The translations under genes were made by a program, and so were the position numbers. From Amphritea balenae (GTDB taxonomy: Bacteria > Pseudomonadota > Gammaproteobacteria > Pseudomonadales > Balneatricaceae), in the NCBI RefSeq assembly GCF_003858655.1, contig NZ_RQXV01000005.1, forward strand, positions 62,001 to 126,000: 64,000 nt of DNA, in the 5' to 3' direction. Below the pieces are notes generated by a model. That model saw nothing but the letters and a program-made list of their open reading frames with translations, made no database searches and was not told where the DNA came from. This document shows, piece after piece, positions 39,582 to 50,607 of the stretch. Every line of letters starts with the position of its first letter. Position 1 is the first letter of the stretch.

Positions 39582-40835
39582 TTATTCAACAACCTGATCG
39601 ATAGATAGCTCTAATATATCAACTTGCCCCTGAACAGCAACAGAAGAAATTGTACCACTAAGATCACCAGCTACAGGACGGGGTTCACCGGAGGTCGAAA
39701 CACGTGCAATCACCTCGACTTTATCTGCCGATGACAAGCGCGCTTCAGGGGACATTGCCAGACTATCATCCAGTGTTACTGCCGCCGGCAGATCAGCTAC
39801 CGTCAGACGAACGGCTGCCAGTGGCATTCTCCCACCTACAGGACGAGCAAAGATAAATACCGGCTGATCGGCCGTCACTTTATCTTTTAACGATGGATCA
39901 AGATTGACCATTAGCTGGATACTAGCCTCTGCTAATTCCGGCATATCCGGCACAGACTCACCCGCAGCCAGCAACTTGTCTCTTGCAGAACGCATACCCG
40001 CTTTAAGTGAATCAGCCTGTTCGCCACTGGCGTTTATTAAACCCTTACCCCAGAATTCAAGTGCACTCCGGTAATCGGACCGCTCATAAGCTTCTATGCC
40101 TAACAGACCCAACGCTGTAATTTCAAACTCTTCACGGGCCAGTGTTTTTGCTACTTCTGCACGTATCTGATCGGTCATCTGGCCCTGATTAGCAAAGAAC
40201 AATGCCTGCGCATATTGCCCGTTTACACCGGCGTACTGTTCTGCCTCTTCAGGCAGGTATTTTAGTGCATTAGCATAGCCTTCAGCCGCACCAGTATAAT
40301 CTTGCATTCCCATCAGCGTATTCGCCAGCAGATACCAGCCTTCTGCATTTTCAGGTTCCTGCACTAGCCTGTTCTTAAGTTCAGCGACCGCCTCTTCAAT
40401 CGTTGGCTTTTGCCCATTGAACGGATCAGCAGGTTGATTCAGCGCTTGCTGAAGTTCCTGTGAGTGACCATATTTACCATACACCGCCAGCCCCAAAACC
40501 GGCATCAAAAGCGCCAGTAACAATGCAATCACCACCGCCTGGCGGGTTATCTTAAGCTTGGCTTTACTGGTCTGCTCCGTATCATCAACATCCTGCAGCA
40601 GGTTTTTTTCAAGCTCTAGCTTTAAAGATTCGAAGTTTTCTTTATCCAGGTTGCCAGCAGAAAACTCCTGCTCAAGCTCCAGCAACCGCTCCTGATAAAT
40701 CGAGATATTCAGGCTGCTTCGATCAATTTCAGGCTCAACGTTCGCCTGTTGCTGACTCGCCCGGTAAACAGGAAATAATACAAAGGCAATTGCCAACAAA
40801 GACAATAGTGCAATTCCTAGCCATAACGCGGTCAT
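39582..40835 (-). CDS. ccmI: Cytochrome c maturation protein CcmI (CycH)
   Basis: A 417-residue apocytochrome chaperone. Two membrane helices at about residues 3-20 and 98-118, separated by a coiled region (YQERLLELEQEFSAGNLDKENFE), then TPR-type repeats (AEGWYLLANTLMGMQDYTGAAEGYANAL) and a C-terminal periplasmic domain (about 270-417) that presents apocytochrome to the haem lyase. Last gene of the ccm operon; overlaps ccmH by 4 bp. Confidence 0.93.
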   Translation of the reverse strand: MTALWLGIALLSLLAIAFVLFPVYRASQQQANVEPEIDRSSLNISIYQERLLELEQEFSAGNLDKENFESLKLELEKNLLQDVDDTEQTSKAKLKITRQAVVIALLLALLMPVLGLAVYGKYGHSQELQQALNQPADPFNGQKPTIEEAVAELKNRLVQEPENAEGWYLLANTLMGMQDYTGAAEGYANALKYLPEEAEQYAGVNGQYAQALFFANQGQMTDQIRAEVAKTLAREEFEITALGLLGIEAYERSDYRSALEFWGKGLINASGEQADSLKAGMRSARDKLLAAGESVPDMPELAEASIQLMVNLDPSLKDKVTADQPVFIFARPVGGRMPLAAVRLTVADLPAAVTLDDSLAMSPEARLSSADKVEVIARVSTSGEPRPVAGDLSGTISSVAVQGQVDILELSIDQVVE

Positions 40836-41305
40836 TTATCCTGATCCTGTTTCAATAGGTGATCTAAACGTTGCTTTTCCTGCTCACTGAGTCCAGTCGC
40901 AGAATCTTTCTTATTACCCGATTTTCGCTTCCCACTTACGACCAATACAACAACGATACCCAGAATAAGCAGCGCTGCCGGTCCATACCAAAGCAGGTAA
41001 GTCTGGGCAGACATCCGTGGACGGTATAAAACGAACTCACCGTAGCGGGTCACCATGAAGTCGACAATCTGATCGTCATCCGCACCTGTTTCAAGCATTC
41101 GGTGTAGCTCAAACCTCAGATCTTCTGCGATCGGCGAATTTGAGTCCGCAATATTCTGATTCTGACACTTAGGGCAACGAAGCTCCGCAGCCAGTACCTG
41201 AAACCTTGCCCGGTTTGCTTCATCGCTAAACTCATAAGTATCAATAGCGCTATAACTCACACTACTGATACATAGCAATAAAACCGCAAAACAATAGCGC
41301 AGCAT
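40832..41305 (-). CDS. ccmH: Cytochrome c maturation protein CcmH (thiol oxidoreductase)
   Basis: A 157-residue protein with an N-terminal signal or anchor, the redox motif LRCPKCQNQNIADSNSPIA (CPxC, about residues 43-46) and one C-terminal membrane helix (LLWYGPAALLILGIVVVLVV). It reduces the apocytochrome CxxCH cysteines before haem attachment. This is the short form; the CcmI part is encoded separately. It starts at the last base of ccmG. Confidence 0.95.
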   Translation of the reverse strand: MLRYCFAVLLLCISSVSYSAIDTYEFSDEANRARFQVLAAELRCPKCQNQNIADSNSPIAEDLRFELHRMLETGADDDQIVDFMVTRYGEFVLYRPRMSAQTYLLWYGPAALLILGIVVVLVVSGKRKSGNKKDSATGLSEQEKQRLDHLLKQDQDK

Positions 41306-41835
41306 CAGTTCACCTCCAGCTGCTGCATTTTTTCTTTCAGCTGCGCCCAGACCCGTTCATCCACTGCACCAATATGCTTATAACGAATAACGCCCTGTGC
41401 ATCTAACAGATAGGTTTCCGGCGCGCCATAGACACCCAGATCCAGCCCTAGCTTACCTTCCGGATCAAAGATATTCAGAGCATAAGGGTCCAGGTATTTT
41501 TCTAACCAGATCTTTGCCTTAGCCCGGTCATCTTTATAGTTAATACCATAAATCACGACACCTTCATCCTGAGCAATACGGTTTAACTGTGCATGCTCCT
41601 GTTTACAGGTCGGACACCAGGTGGCCCACACATTTAACAGTGCAGGTCGTCCCTTCAGATCTTCCTGAGTCAGAAACCGCTGCTCGTTATAAAGAGAAGT
41701 AAGGCTAAATTCCGGCACTGGCTTATCTAATAATGGCGATGGAATAGACTGGGTATCTTTACCAATACCATTCCAAAGAAACAACCCAAGAGCGATACAT
41801 AAAAACAGAGGTAACAGAACAATTAATCGACGCAT
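41305..41835 (-). CDS. ccmG: Thiol:disulfide interchange protein CcmG/DsbE
   Basis: A 176-residue membrane-anchored thioredoxin-like protein: N-terminal helix (about 4-22), then the active site LLNVWATWCPTCKQEHAQL (CPTC), the GINYKDDRAKAKIWLEKY block and the cis-Pro region YGAPETYLLD. It supplies reductant to CcmH and apocytochrome c in the periplasm. Sixteen bp after ccmF. Confidence 0.95.
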   Translation of the reverse strand: MRRLIVLLPLFLCIALGLFLWNGIGKDTQSIPSPLLDKPVPEFSLTSLYNEQRFLTQEDLKGRPALLNVWATWCPTCKQEHAQLNRIAQDEGVVIYGINYKDDRAKAKIWLEKYLDPYALNIFDPEGKLGLDLGVYGAPETYLLDAQGVIRYKHIGAVDERVWAQLKEKMQQLEVN

Positions 41836-41850
41836 CAGAATACCTTAACT

Positions 41851-43812
41851 TCAGGCCGCCGCCCGGGCAGCTTCCCGGCGGGCCTGTTTACGATAACGGG
41901 GATCAGTTGCAGCCAACAGGCCACCAAAGGTCATAAACAAGGATCCCAGCCATAGCCAACGCACAAAGGGCTTATGCTGAACCCGCACAGCCCAGGCACC
42001 ACCTTCAAGCGGCTCACCCAATGCGACATAAAGATCCCTGAATAATCCCGGATCAATTGCCGCTTCAGTCATGACATTACCACGGGCGGGATAGAAACGT
42101 TTTTCAGGATGTAGCTCGCCATAGGCTTCGCCTTTATAGAGCACCCGAATTACCCCCATATCAGAGCTATAATTCGGCCCCTGTACTTTCTTTGCCCCAT
42201 CAAAGACAAACTGATATTCACTAAAATTCAGCACATCACCCGGCGCCATCCGCAGGTCACGTTCTTCGTTATAGATGCTAACCATTAATGCGCCAACGAT
42301 GATAACGGCCAGACCAGCATGTGCCAGCACCATACCGTAGTAACTACGGGACAGGCTCATTGCACCTTTTAACAAACCACTACGACCAGAAACCTTATTA
42401 AGGAAGTCCCTGAGTCCACTGAATACAACCCAGAACACCAAGACCATGATACCGGCAACCGTCAGGGTAAATTCTGCCGCGTAGAAGTACTGGAAAGCCA
42501 GTCCGGCAATAATACTTATGACTGCAGGTAACCAAAGCTGCTTTAACAAAAAGCTAACACTGGTATCACGCCAGCGGGATATTGCACCAATACCCAGGAC
42601 TCCGGCCAGCATCAGCACTAGCGGAATGAAAAGGGAGTTAAAGTATGGTGGCCCAACAGATATTTTACCCCAACCCATAGCATCAACAATCAATGGGTAA
42701 ATAGTACCCAATAGCACCATCATGGTTGCGACGACTAACAATATATTGTTAATCAGTAGCAGGCTTTCACGGGATAGCAGGGCAAAACTGGATTCACTTT
42801 TCACATTCACGGCTTTCACAGCGTAAAGAATCAGTGATCCGCCCACAGTGATCGCCAGCAATGCAAGAATAAAGTACCCCCGGTCAGGATCAGATGCGAA
42901 AGCATGTACCGAGGTCAGTACGCCTGAACGCACCAGGAAAGTTCCCAGCAGACTCAACGAGAAGGCAAATATTGCCAATAGTACTGTCCAGCTTTTAAAT
43001 ACGCCACGTTTCTCAGTCACTGCAAGAGAGTGAACCAGCGCTGTACCTACCAGCCAGGGCATAAACGATGCGTTCTCTACCGGATCCCAAAACCACCAGC
43101 CGCCCCAGCCAAGCTCGTAATACGCCCACCAGCTACCTAAAGCGATACCCAGGGTCAGAAATGCCCAGGCAACATTAGTCCAGGGGCGCGACCAGCGAGA
43201 CCATGCCGAATCAAGTCGACCAGTTAACAGTGCAGCAATAGCAAAGGCAAAGGCAACCGAGAAGCCCACATACCCCATATACAACATAGGCGGATGAATT
43301 ATCAGTCCAATGTCCTGTAACAGAGGGTTAAGGTCCCCTCCCTCGGCTGGAAAGTTTGGCAGGTGACGATCAAACGGGCTCGATGTCATCAGTGTAAACA
43401 GAATAAATCCAACACCCACAATACCCATCACCCCCAGCACTCTGGAGATAATCTCAGGGGGTAGATCCTTACTCTTCATCGCAACGGCAACGGTCCAGCC
43501 ACCCAGAATAACAACCCAAAGCAGAAGTGATCCTTCATGGCCGCCCCAGATAGCACTGACCTTATAAAACCATGGCAGTGCGGTATTGGAGTTACTGGCT
43601 ACGTAAACAACCGAAAAGTCATCTACAACAAAGCTGTAACCCAGGCAAAGGATACTGACTGCCAGAAAGAAAAATTTACCCACCGCCAATGGCCGGGCAT
43701 AACTCATTAGCAGCGCATTATTATTTGAAGCACCGACCATTGGTACAATGGCCAGCAGCAGCGACATACAAAACGCCAGAATCAGCGCATATTGACCCAG
43801 TTCAGGAATCAT
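41851..43812 (-). CDS. ccmF: Haem lyase subunit CcmF
   Basis: A 653-residue integral membrane protein with about 14-15 helices. The tryptophan-rich haem-handling motif [19 protein letters not shown] is present (about residues 235-253), together with the [12 protein letters not shown] histidine loop. With CcmH and CcmI it forms the haem lyase that attaches haem from holo-CcmE to apocytochromes. Overlaps ccmE by 4 bp. Confidence 0.97.
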   Translation of the reverse strand: MIPELGQYALILAFCMSLLLAIVPMVGASNNNALLMSYARPLAVGKFFFLAVSILCLGYSFVVDDFSVVYVASNSNTALPWFYKVSAIWGGHEGSLLLWVVILGGWTVAVAMKSKDLPPEIISRVLGVMGIVGVGFILFTLMTSSPFDRHLPNFPAEGGDLNPLLQDIGLIIHPPMLYMGYVGFSVAFAFAIAALLTGRLDSAWSRWSRPWTNVAWAFLTLGIALGSWWAYYELGWGGWWFWDPVENASFMPWLVGTALVHSLAVTEKRGVFKSWTVLLAIFAFSLSLLGTFLVRSGVLTSVHAFASDPDRGYFILALLAITVGGSLILYAVKAVNVKSESSFALLSRESLLLINNILLVVATMMVLLGTIYPLIVDAMGWGKISVGPPYFNSLFIPLVLMLAGVLGIGAISRWRDTSVSFLLKQLWLPAVISIIAGLAFQYFYAAEFTLTVAGIMVLVFWVVFSGLRDFLNKVSGRSGLLKGAMSLSRSYYGMVLAHAGLAVIIVGALMVSIYNEERDLRMAPGDVLNFSEYQFVFDGAKKVQGPNYSSDMGVIRVLYKGEAYGELHPEKRFYPARGNVMTEAAIDPGLFRDLYVALGEPLEGGAWAVRVQHKPFVRWLWLGSLFMTFGGLLAATDPRYRKQARREAARAAA

Positions 43813-44276
43813 TGCTGACCGGCCTCCTTAGCTCGTATCTGTTCAGGCATCTGCCCGGCTCTTTCAAGCGCATCGGCAACTTCCGGCGGCATGTAGTTCT
43901 CATCATGCTTAGCCAGCACTTCCACCGCTTCAAAAACACCCTCACTATTCATCTGACCCTGCGCCACTATACCTTGCCCTTCACGGAACAGATCAGGCAG
44001 GATGCCGTTGTAAACAACGGTGACATTATTCGCATAATCGGTCATACCAAACTCAACCTGCAAACTCTGTTGGTCGCGATTCACACTGCCTTCTACAACC
44101 ATGCCTCCGGCACGAATTCGGGTGCCCTCAGGCGCCTTACCTTCAACGATATCCGTTGGCGAATAGAACAGGTTTATATTCTGATTTAGCGCATACATCA
44201 CCAGTCCCACCGCAATAGCTGCGCCAAAGACAATGAAAAGCACGATGATTAATCGCTGTTTACGTTTCGGATTCAT
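43809..44276 (-). CDS. ccmE: Haem chaperone CcmE
   Basis: A 155-residue membrane-anchored OB-fold protein that binds haem covalently in the periplasm. N-terminal helix (about 8-27); the haem-binding histidine lies in [14 protein letters not shown] (about residue 124). The ATG overlaps the stop of ccmD (ATGA). Confidence 0.96.
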   Translation of the reverse strand: MNPKRKQRLIIVLFIVFGAAIAVGLVMYALNQNINLFYSPTDIVEGKAPEGTRIRAGGMVVEGSVNRDQQSLQVEFGMTDYANNVTVVYNGILPDLFREGQGIVAQGQMNSEGVFEAVEVLAKHDENYMPPEVADALERAGQMPEQIRAKEAGQQ

Positions 44277-44452
44277 GAGGCCTGTTTCTCCCTGCGCAGT
44301 CGACGTGCCTGCTCGGTAAAGATCTGACGTTTCTGCATCAGTGGGTTAACAATATTCAGTACGATGACAACCAGTGCAATGGCATAACTCAGCCAGACAT
44401 AGAGGCCATGCCCACCCATGTCTATAAACTCGGCAAATGTTTCAAAACTCAC
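44273..44452 (-). CDS. ccmD: Cytochrome c maturation protein CcmD, GTG start
   Basis: A 59-residue single-helix protein: polar N-terminus with [15 protein letters not shown], a membrane helix (about residues 16-34) and a basic tail with [10 protein letters not shown]. The conserved GGHGxYVWxSY pattern is diagnostic for CcmD, which stabilises CcmE in the CcmABCDE complex. It begins with GTG at 44452, about 11 bp after ccmC ends, and its TGA overlaps the ccmE ATG. Confidence 0.93.
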   Translation of the reverse strand: MSFETFAEFIDMGGHGLYVWLSYAIALVVIVLNIVNPLMQKRQIFTEQARRLRREKQAS

Positions 44453-44462
44453 AATACAACCC

Positions 44463-45215
44463 TCAACCAGAAATCAGCTCACGAACCCAGCTGCTACGAC
44501 GCTCACGCTGGATAATTTCATTACGAAGCCGAAGCATCATAACGACCGCAAAGAAACAGTAGAAACCTATGACCATGACCAATAAGGGCAACCACATCTC
44601 CATGGCCATTGCCGGTCGTTCGGTCAGTGTAAAGGTGGCTGGCTGGTGCAGAGTGTTCCACCAGTCAACGGAATATTTAATAATCGGGATATTTACCAGC
44701 CCTACCAGCGCCAGTACGGCCGTTGCCTGAGCTGCGGTCTGTTCACTTTCAATGGCAGAGTTAAGCGCAATTACACCCAGATAAAGGAACAGCAAAATCA
44801 GCATGGAGGTCAGTCGTGCATCCCAGACCCACCAGGCTCCCCAGGTCGGCTTACCCCAAATGGCACCTGTAGCCAGTGCCAGAATGGCGATAGAAGCGCC
44901 AATTGGTGCACAAGCTTTTGCCACCATATCCGCTACTTTCATCTTCCAGATCAGGCCTATCGCACCCGCAACCGCCATCATCATATAACAGGACTGCGCC
45001 AGAATTGCCGATGGCACATGGATATAAATAATACGGAAGCTGTTACCCTGTTGATAATCTGCCGGAGCATATATCAGAGCCCATGCCGTACCACCCACCA
45101 ACAGAATCAACGCAGCGACAGCGAAGATTGGTAGCAATTTTCCGGTAATCTGATAACACCAGCGCGGCGAAGCTAACTGATAAAACCAACGCGGCATCCA
45201 CTTCTTTTCAGCCAT
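44463..45215 (-). CDS. ccmC: Haem transporter/handling protein CcmC
   Basis: A 250-residue membrane protein with six helices and the WWD motif WGKPTWGAWWVWDARLTS (about residues 121-138); flanking periplasmic histidines (IIYIHVPSAI) are present. Delivers haem to CcmE. Eighteen bp after ccmB. Confidence 0.96.
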   Translation of the reverse strand: MAEKKWMPRWFYQLASPRWCYQITGKLLPIFAVAALILLVGGTAWALIYAPADYQQGNSFRIIYIHVPSAILAQSCYMMMAVAGAIGLIWKMKVADMVAKACAPIGASIAILALATGAIWGKPTWGAWWVWDARLTSMLILLFLYLGVIALNSAIESEQTAAQATAVLALVGLVNIPIIKYSVDWWNTLHQPATFTLTERPAMAMEMWLPLLVMVIGFYCFFAVVMMLRLRNEIIQRERRSSWVRELISG

Positions 45216-45233
45216 TATTCAACCTTATGGGAC

Positions 45234-45962
45234 TTACCCACTTACACTTATTCTTAACGCTGCACTGATAGCCAGTGGCGCCATTATCAACCCTAATGCC
45301 AGCATCGCACCCAGAATTGCCATATAGCCTCCTACTGGCAATCCGGTCAACGCAGCTTGTATCGATGCTGTACCAAAAATCAGAACCGGTATATACAGCG
45401 GTAACACGAGTAACGAAATCAACACACCGCCTTTTCTCAACCCAACGGTCAGTGCCGCACCTATCGCTCCTACTAGACTCAGGGTTGGGGTGCCTAACAG
45501 TAGACTTAAAACCAACCCGGACATTCCGTCAGCAGGTAAAAACAACATCACACCCAGCAGCGGCGCCATCAGCGTCAATGGCAATCCGGTCAGCATCCAG
45601 TGTGCCAGCACTTTTGCCAGCACCACCATAAACAGCGGCTGAGGGCTTAACAGCAGTTGTTCAAGGGTGCCGTCCTCAAAATCAGATCGAAACAAACTGT
45701 CCATCGACAGCAGTGTTGCCAGTAACGCAGCCACCCAGACAACACCCGGAGCAACTTCGGCTAAAAAAACCGAATCCGGGCTTACACCCAGAGGAAACAA
45801 AGTTGCAACCATAAGGAAGAAGATCAGGGGATTGATCAGATCGCTCTTGCGCCGATAAGAGAGCAATAAATCTCTTTTTAAAGCCCCCCAAAAAGGGCCG
45901 TCGACCTTAAGATCACGCACTGCAATTTTCTCTGCCGGATGGTTAGTCATGATATCACTCAA
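45234..45962 (-). CDS. ccmB: Haem exporter permease CcmB
   Basis: A 242-residue ABC-type permease with six hydrophobic segments. Family pattern: ALKRDLLLSYRRKSDLINPLIFFLMV near the N-terminus and the DGTLEQLLLSPQPLFMVVLAK loop. With CcmA it forms the ATPase that releases holo-CcmE from CcmC. Start ATG overlaps the ccmA stop. Confidence 0.95.
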   Translation of the reverse strand: MSDIMTNHPAEKIAVRDLKVDGPFWGALKRDLLLSYRRKSDLINPLIFFLMVATLFPLGVSPDSVFLAEVAPGVVWVAALLATLLSMDSLFRSDFEDGTLEQLLLSPQPLFMVVLAKVLAHWMLTGLPLTLMAPLLGVMLFLPADGMSGLVLSLLLGTPTLSLVGAIGAALTVGLRKGGVLISLLVLPLYIPVLIFGTASIQAALTGLPVGGYMAILGAMLALGLIMAPLAISAALRISVSG

Positions 45963-46597
45963 GAAGTTCCCGCCAATTGATCAAGATTAACCCGGCGAAT
46001 CAGATCGCCCATCGCCAGTTCGTGGTGAGTTGTTAACAGGACGGTCCCCCCCTGTTCAGCATGCTCGGCGATTAAGGCTTCATTTTGTGCCACACCTTTT
46101 TTATCTATCGCGGTAAAAGGCTCATCCAGAATCCATAATGGCGCATTACTCATATACAACCGGGCCAGACTTACACGCCGGTTTTGTCCAGCAGAAAGGG
46201 TATGACAAGGCACATCTTCATAACCGGTCAGGCCTACTTTTGCCAAAGCATAATCCAATTTACTCAGATCTATTGTCGGATGCATAGCAGCAAACCAACG
46301 CAGGTTCTCTTCCGGGGTCAGTACGGCTTTTACTCCCGGCTGATGGCCAAAATAAAGCAATGATTCCCGAAACGCCTCAGCACAACTATGAATTGGCACG
46401 TCCTGCCAGTAGATATCACCTTCATAATGACGAGACAGACCACTGAGAATGCGTAACAGCGTCGTTTTACCGCTACCGTTTTGCCCCTCAATCTGTACCA
46501 CTTCACCCTCATTCACGTCGAAACTTAGCTGATCGAACAAAATACGATCATCTCGTTCACAGAACAGATTTTCAATTTTCAGTCTTGGAGTGGACAA
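45959..46597 (-). CDS. ccmA: Haem exporter ATP-binding protein CcmA
   Basis: A roughly 212-residue ABC ATPase: Walker A GQNGSGKTTLL, signature LSAGQNRRVSLARL, Walker B LWILDEPFTAID and the switch histidine in LLTTHHE. No ATG exists at the N-terminus; I chose the TTG at 46597, which has GAGG 8 bases upstream. Another TTG at 46615 lacks a ribosome site. First gene of the ccm operon, divergent from fliK. Confidence 0.95.
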   Translation of the reverse strand: MSTPRLKIENLFCERDDRILFDQLSFDVNEGEVVQIEGQNGSGKTTLLRILSGLSRHYEGDIYWQDVPIHSCAEAFRESLLYFGHQPGVKAVLTPEENLRWFAAMHPTIDLSKLDYALAKVGLTGYEDVPCHTLSAGQNRRVSLARLYMSNAPLWILDEPFTAIDKKGVAQNEALIAEHAEQGGTVLLTTHHELAMGDLIRRVNLDQLAGTS

Positions 46598-46668
46598 CAG
46601 AACAACCTCAAACAAACGAAAGGGGTGATTCAGGCTATATTTTTATCAATATCTGCCGAAAGCAAGGC

Positions 46669-46674
46669 ATTATA
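46669..46674 (-). promoter_or_regulatory. -10 element candidate for the ccm operon
   Basis: The minus strand reads GTATATAATGCC here, giving a perfect TATAAT about 70 bp upstream of the ccmA start. The -35 region is not clear, so this is a partial promoter prediction. Confidence 0.35.
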
Positions 46675-46751
46675 TACAAAATAATCAGCCATGGTGCATA
46701 GCTGAGTCAAAAGAACTAGGCCGCACCATTAAAACTGTAGGAAATCACGTC

Positions 46752-48290
46752 GTGCTTAACCCGCTAAGCATACAGAGTCTACAAACCAGCGCAGGCAAAA
46801 CATTGTCCGCGGCTGAACTCGTACGCGCTTTGCCACTTAATACCCCGACTCCGATTACCGTACAACAAAGCACCGCAAATCCGGCTCAGGCACAGCAGTT
46901 CAAACTACAGGTTCAACTCAATAGCCAGCTATATCAACTCAATAGCAATCAACCTTTACCGCCGGGCAGTAGTGCCACTCTTACCCGTACCGCCGCAGGC
47001 CAGCTCATCCTCAGTAGCGCCACACTAGCGACTACACAAGGCAACCTTCAGTTCCAAACGATTAACCAGCCTGCGACCACCCAAACCAAACCTATTCAAC
47101 AAAGCCTTGCAACCACACAGTCTGGTAACAGCCAGACAATCGCACCTGACCTAAAGCCGATCGTGCAGATCAGTGGTCAGCGTCAACAAGGCCAGCAATC
47201 TCAAGGAGAGTCACTACCCAGACCTGCCCCGGTACTTGCATCGCTAGCCCAGCGGCTACCTGCAGACCTAAGCCGGTTGCTACCGGTAAACCGACCGGTA
47301 TTAGCCAACATAAGCATGTCCGCCAGTACTAATAGCCAACAGAATACAGCGGCAGCATCAATAAATGGCCGTTCACTGACTCTCAACCTTAGCCAGCCAC
47401 TGCCCTTTGACGGCAAAGCGTTACTACTTCGCCTACCGGGTGGCGAGATACAGATACAAGCGGTCACCTCGCCGGTCCAAAATCAGGGGCTACAGCAAAG
47501 CATTAACGATGCGCTGAGATACACATTACCTACACAACAACCGGTTGCCGACAGTTTAGTCAAACTGCAACAGCTAAATTTGTCTGCAGGGGGAGAAAAA
47601 AGCCCGATTAATAGTATTTTAAGCTCACTCATTAATCTGTTTGGTGTAACACCATCCAACACCCCAGACAGCCAGGCTAGTATTCGGGGTAACCTGTTAA
47701 ATGGCGGCCTTTTTACTGAGAGTAAACTCGCCAGCCCACAAGGCTCTGTCAGCAACGAGCTCAAACAACAATTAGGTCAGCTGTTACAACAGGCCGATCG
47801 GCTCCCGGAACAGCCTCGTCAACAATTACAAGATCTGGTTAAAGGACTACTCAACCGGGTTACCAGCCATCAGCTTGAAAGCATCCAGAATACAAAAGTA
47901 AGTAGTGATGGTGGCATTGAACGATTTTTTGCCCTGGACCTGCCCATACGTCATGGTCAACAGCTCGATAATGTCGAATTGAAAATATCTGAACACCGGC
48001 AACAGTTAAGCGAATATGAGTGGCAAAGCCTGTGGAAAGTCAGATTACATTTTGATCTTGATAAACAAGGCACTATCGATGCAGAACTGGTATTGGAGCA
48101 AGAGCATAGGATCACCGCCCACTTCTGGTGTAGCCACTCAGAAACAGCAACGGAGCTTAATCAGCAGCTACCCGATTTTAATCAGCAGTTACACAAAAAT
48201 GGCTACTTTATTGATGCACTCAACTGCAGCGAAGGTCAGGCGCCTAAACCGGCCAATAAAGTTGAGCAGCTAATTGATGTTGTCACCTAA
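46752..48290 (+). CDS. fliK: Flagellar hook-length control protein FliK-like, GTG start
   Basis: A 512-residue secreted ruler-type protein. The first 390 residues are low-complexity, rich in Gln, Ser, Thr, Asn and Pro, as in FliK; the C-terminal FliK hook domain is recognisable (DNVELKISEHRQQLSEYEWQ, VRLHFDLDKQGTIDAELVLE). It starts with GTG preceded by AGGA. Its location next to an FlhB C-domain homologue fits the export-switch function of FliK. A second FliK elsewhere in the genome cannot be excluded. Confidence 0.8.
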   Translation: MLNPLSIQSLQTSAGKTLSAAELVRALPLNTPTPITVQQSTANPAQAQQFKLQVQLNSQLYQLNSNQPLPPGSSATLTRTAAGQLILSSATLATTQGNLQFQTINQPATTQTKPIQQSLATTQSGNSQTIAPDLKPIVQISGQRQQGQQSQGESLPRPAPVLASLAQRLPADLSRLLPVNRPVLANISMSASTNSQQNTAAASINGRSLTLNLSQPLPFDGKALLLRLPGGEIQIQAVTSPVQNQGLQQSINDALRYTLPTQQPVADSLVKLQQLNLSAGGEKSPINSILSSLINLFGVTPSNTPDSQASIRGNLLNGGLFTESKLASPQGSVSNELKQQLGQLLQQADRLPEQPRQQLQDLVKGLLNRVTSHQLESIQNTKVSSDGGIERFFALDLPIRHGQQLDNVELKISEHRQQLSEYEWQSLWKVRLHFDLDKQGTIDAELVLEQEHRITAHFWCSHSETATELNQQLPDFNQQLHKNGYFIDALNCSEGQAPKPANKVEQLIDVVT

Positions 48291-48308
48291 AGAGGTAAAG
48301 GCGGAGTT

Positions 48309-48584
48309 ATGATTAAAAAGACAGAACCTTATGAGAAAGCGGTCGCTCTGAACTATGACCACCAGGGCGCCCCCAGAGTAACCGCTAAAGGACAAGGTTT
48401 AATCGCTGAACAAATTATTCGCCTGGCCCATGAAAATGATGTTCATATCCATGAAAGCCCGGAACTGGTAGAAGTTTTGTTACGACTGGAATTAGGGGAT
48501 GAAATACCTGAAAGTCTATATCGGGCAATTGCTGAGGTTATCGCCTTCACTTACAGACTAAAAAATGAACCCAGCAGTGACTGA
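48309..48584 (+). CDS. FlhB C-terminal-domain homologue (FhlB/YlqH type)
   Basis: A 91-residue free-standing copy of the cytoplasmic C-terminal domain of FlhB: YEKAVALNYDHQGAPRVTAKG, then the AEQIIRLAHENDVHIHESPEL and DEIPESLYRAIAEVIAF blocks, which align with the FlhB in this window (ALKYDQSGGGAPIMVAKG, ELDDEIPAGLFKAVAEVLAY). The NPTH cleavage site is absent. Eighteen bp after fliK, so probably co-expressed. It may substitute for or compete with the FlhB C-domain during export switching. Confidence 0.88.
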   Translation: MIKKTEPYEKAVALNYDHQGAPRVTAKGQGLIAEQIIRLAHENDVHIHESPELVEVLLRLELGDEIPESLYRAIAEVIAFTYRLKNEPSSD

Positions 48585-48596
48585 TAACCAGGGAAC

Positions 48597-48986
48597 CTAA
48601 CTACGTTCCGGGGCTGCAACTTCTTTATGCAGCAGAGCCATTAACTCGGCTTCCGGCCGGCCAATACCACAGTTCTTCACCAGATCATCCACATCAGCAC
48701 CCATCTCCATCAATCTGGCGGCCTGATTGTAGGCAAGCACACCCGGATCTCTGTTCGCCATTTCCTGCTGTTTTTCAGCGGTGATATTTAACTGGTTTTC
48801 CACATCCATCAAGCGATGCCCCATACCGATAGAGCTACTGGTTAGCGCCTGAATTTCATTGCGCAGAACATTAATAAGCGCTTCATACTGGCGCTGATGT
48901 TGTTGGAGTTTTTTTTGCGCATGTACAGCGTATCCAATTGCTATCAAAGCGATCACTGCCACTACGACCAGTGCTAACCAGATCAT
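48597..48986 (-). CDS. DUF2802 family protein
   Basis: A 129-residue protein with an N-terminal membrane helix (about residues 2-22), a coiled-coil stretch (about 25-80) and a small C-terminal helical domain (YNQAARLMEMGADVDDLVKNCGIGRPEAELM) typical of DUF2802. In Pseudomonas the homologue follows the motCD-parA-cheW cluster, as here. Function unknown. Converges on the FlhB-like gene. Confidence 0.85.
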   Translation of the reverse strand: MIWLALVVVAVIALIAIGYAVHAQKKLQQHQRQYEALINVLRNEIQALTSSSIGMGHRLMDVENQLNITAEKQQEMANRDPGVLAYNQAARLMEMGADVDDLVKNCGIGRPEAELMALLHKEVAAPERS

Positions 48987-49033
48987 GTTGATTCCTTTTT
49001 AGTTCGTCTAAGCCTAATCACGGCAAAGACAAT

Positions 49034-49830
<797 letters not shown>

Positions 49831-49834
<4 letters not shown>

Positions 49835-50607
49835 CGTCTGCCTCGCTCCGCCAGGCCACGTAGAATCCTGATATATGCCTGAACACCCGGACTACTTAAG
49901 TCCATCTCTGAGGGTGTAATACCCTGAGCACTGGCCGTAATAAACTTGCTATCGACCGGCACAACGGCAGTCGACATGTTTTCAGCAAAACGCTGATGTA
50001 GCTCTCGGAGACAATTTACCGAGGCCGGTATCGTACGATCGTAGAACGTTGGAATCAGGGTATAAGTCAGCTGGCGTTTTCGAGCCCTGTTGATCATTTT
50101 TATTGTCCGCAGCATCCTCTCCAGCCCCTTTAACGCAAGAAACTCCGTCTGCACCGGCACTAACAAATGACCACAGGCAGCCAACGCATTGATCATTAAC
50201 ACCCCCAATACTGGCGGGCTATCAATTACCACATAATCATACCGGTCTTTTACCAGGCGTAATGCCTTAGCTATTTGCAGGCCCATACCCTCCTGGCCAA
50301 CCGCCTTACGTTCAAGCGTTGCGATCGAAGTCGTCGCCGGAATGATATCAATCTGAGGGTTTGATGTCGGCATTAACAATAGCTCAACCATCTTCATATC
50401 AAGCTCAGAATCCGGTTGAAAAAGATCATAAACACTATGTTCCAGCTCATCAGGGTCATACCTGAAATAGCTGGTCATTGAACCATGAGGATCAAGATCC
50501 ACCACCAGCACACGCTGACCCGCGTCCGCCAGTAACCCTGCCAGGGCAACAGTCGTTGTCGTCTTACCCACACCACCTTTTTGATTCGCAACAGCCCATA
50601 CCTGCAT
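49831..50607 (-). CDS. ParA-family ATPase of the chemotaxis cluster (ParC-like)
   Basis: A 258-residue deviant Walker ATPase: MQVWAVANQKGGVGKTTTTVALA, VVDLDPHGSMTSYF and the YVVIDSPPVLGVLMINALAA motif. In Vibrio and Pseudomonas the equivalent gene next to motCD and a CheW-domain gene positions chemoreceptor arrays; this is established for ParC and inferred here from identical gene order. One-base overlap with motD. Confidence 0.9.
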
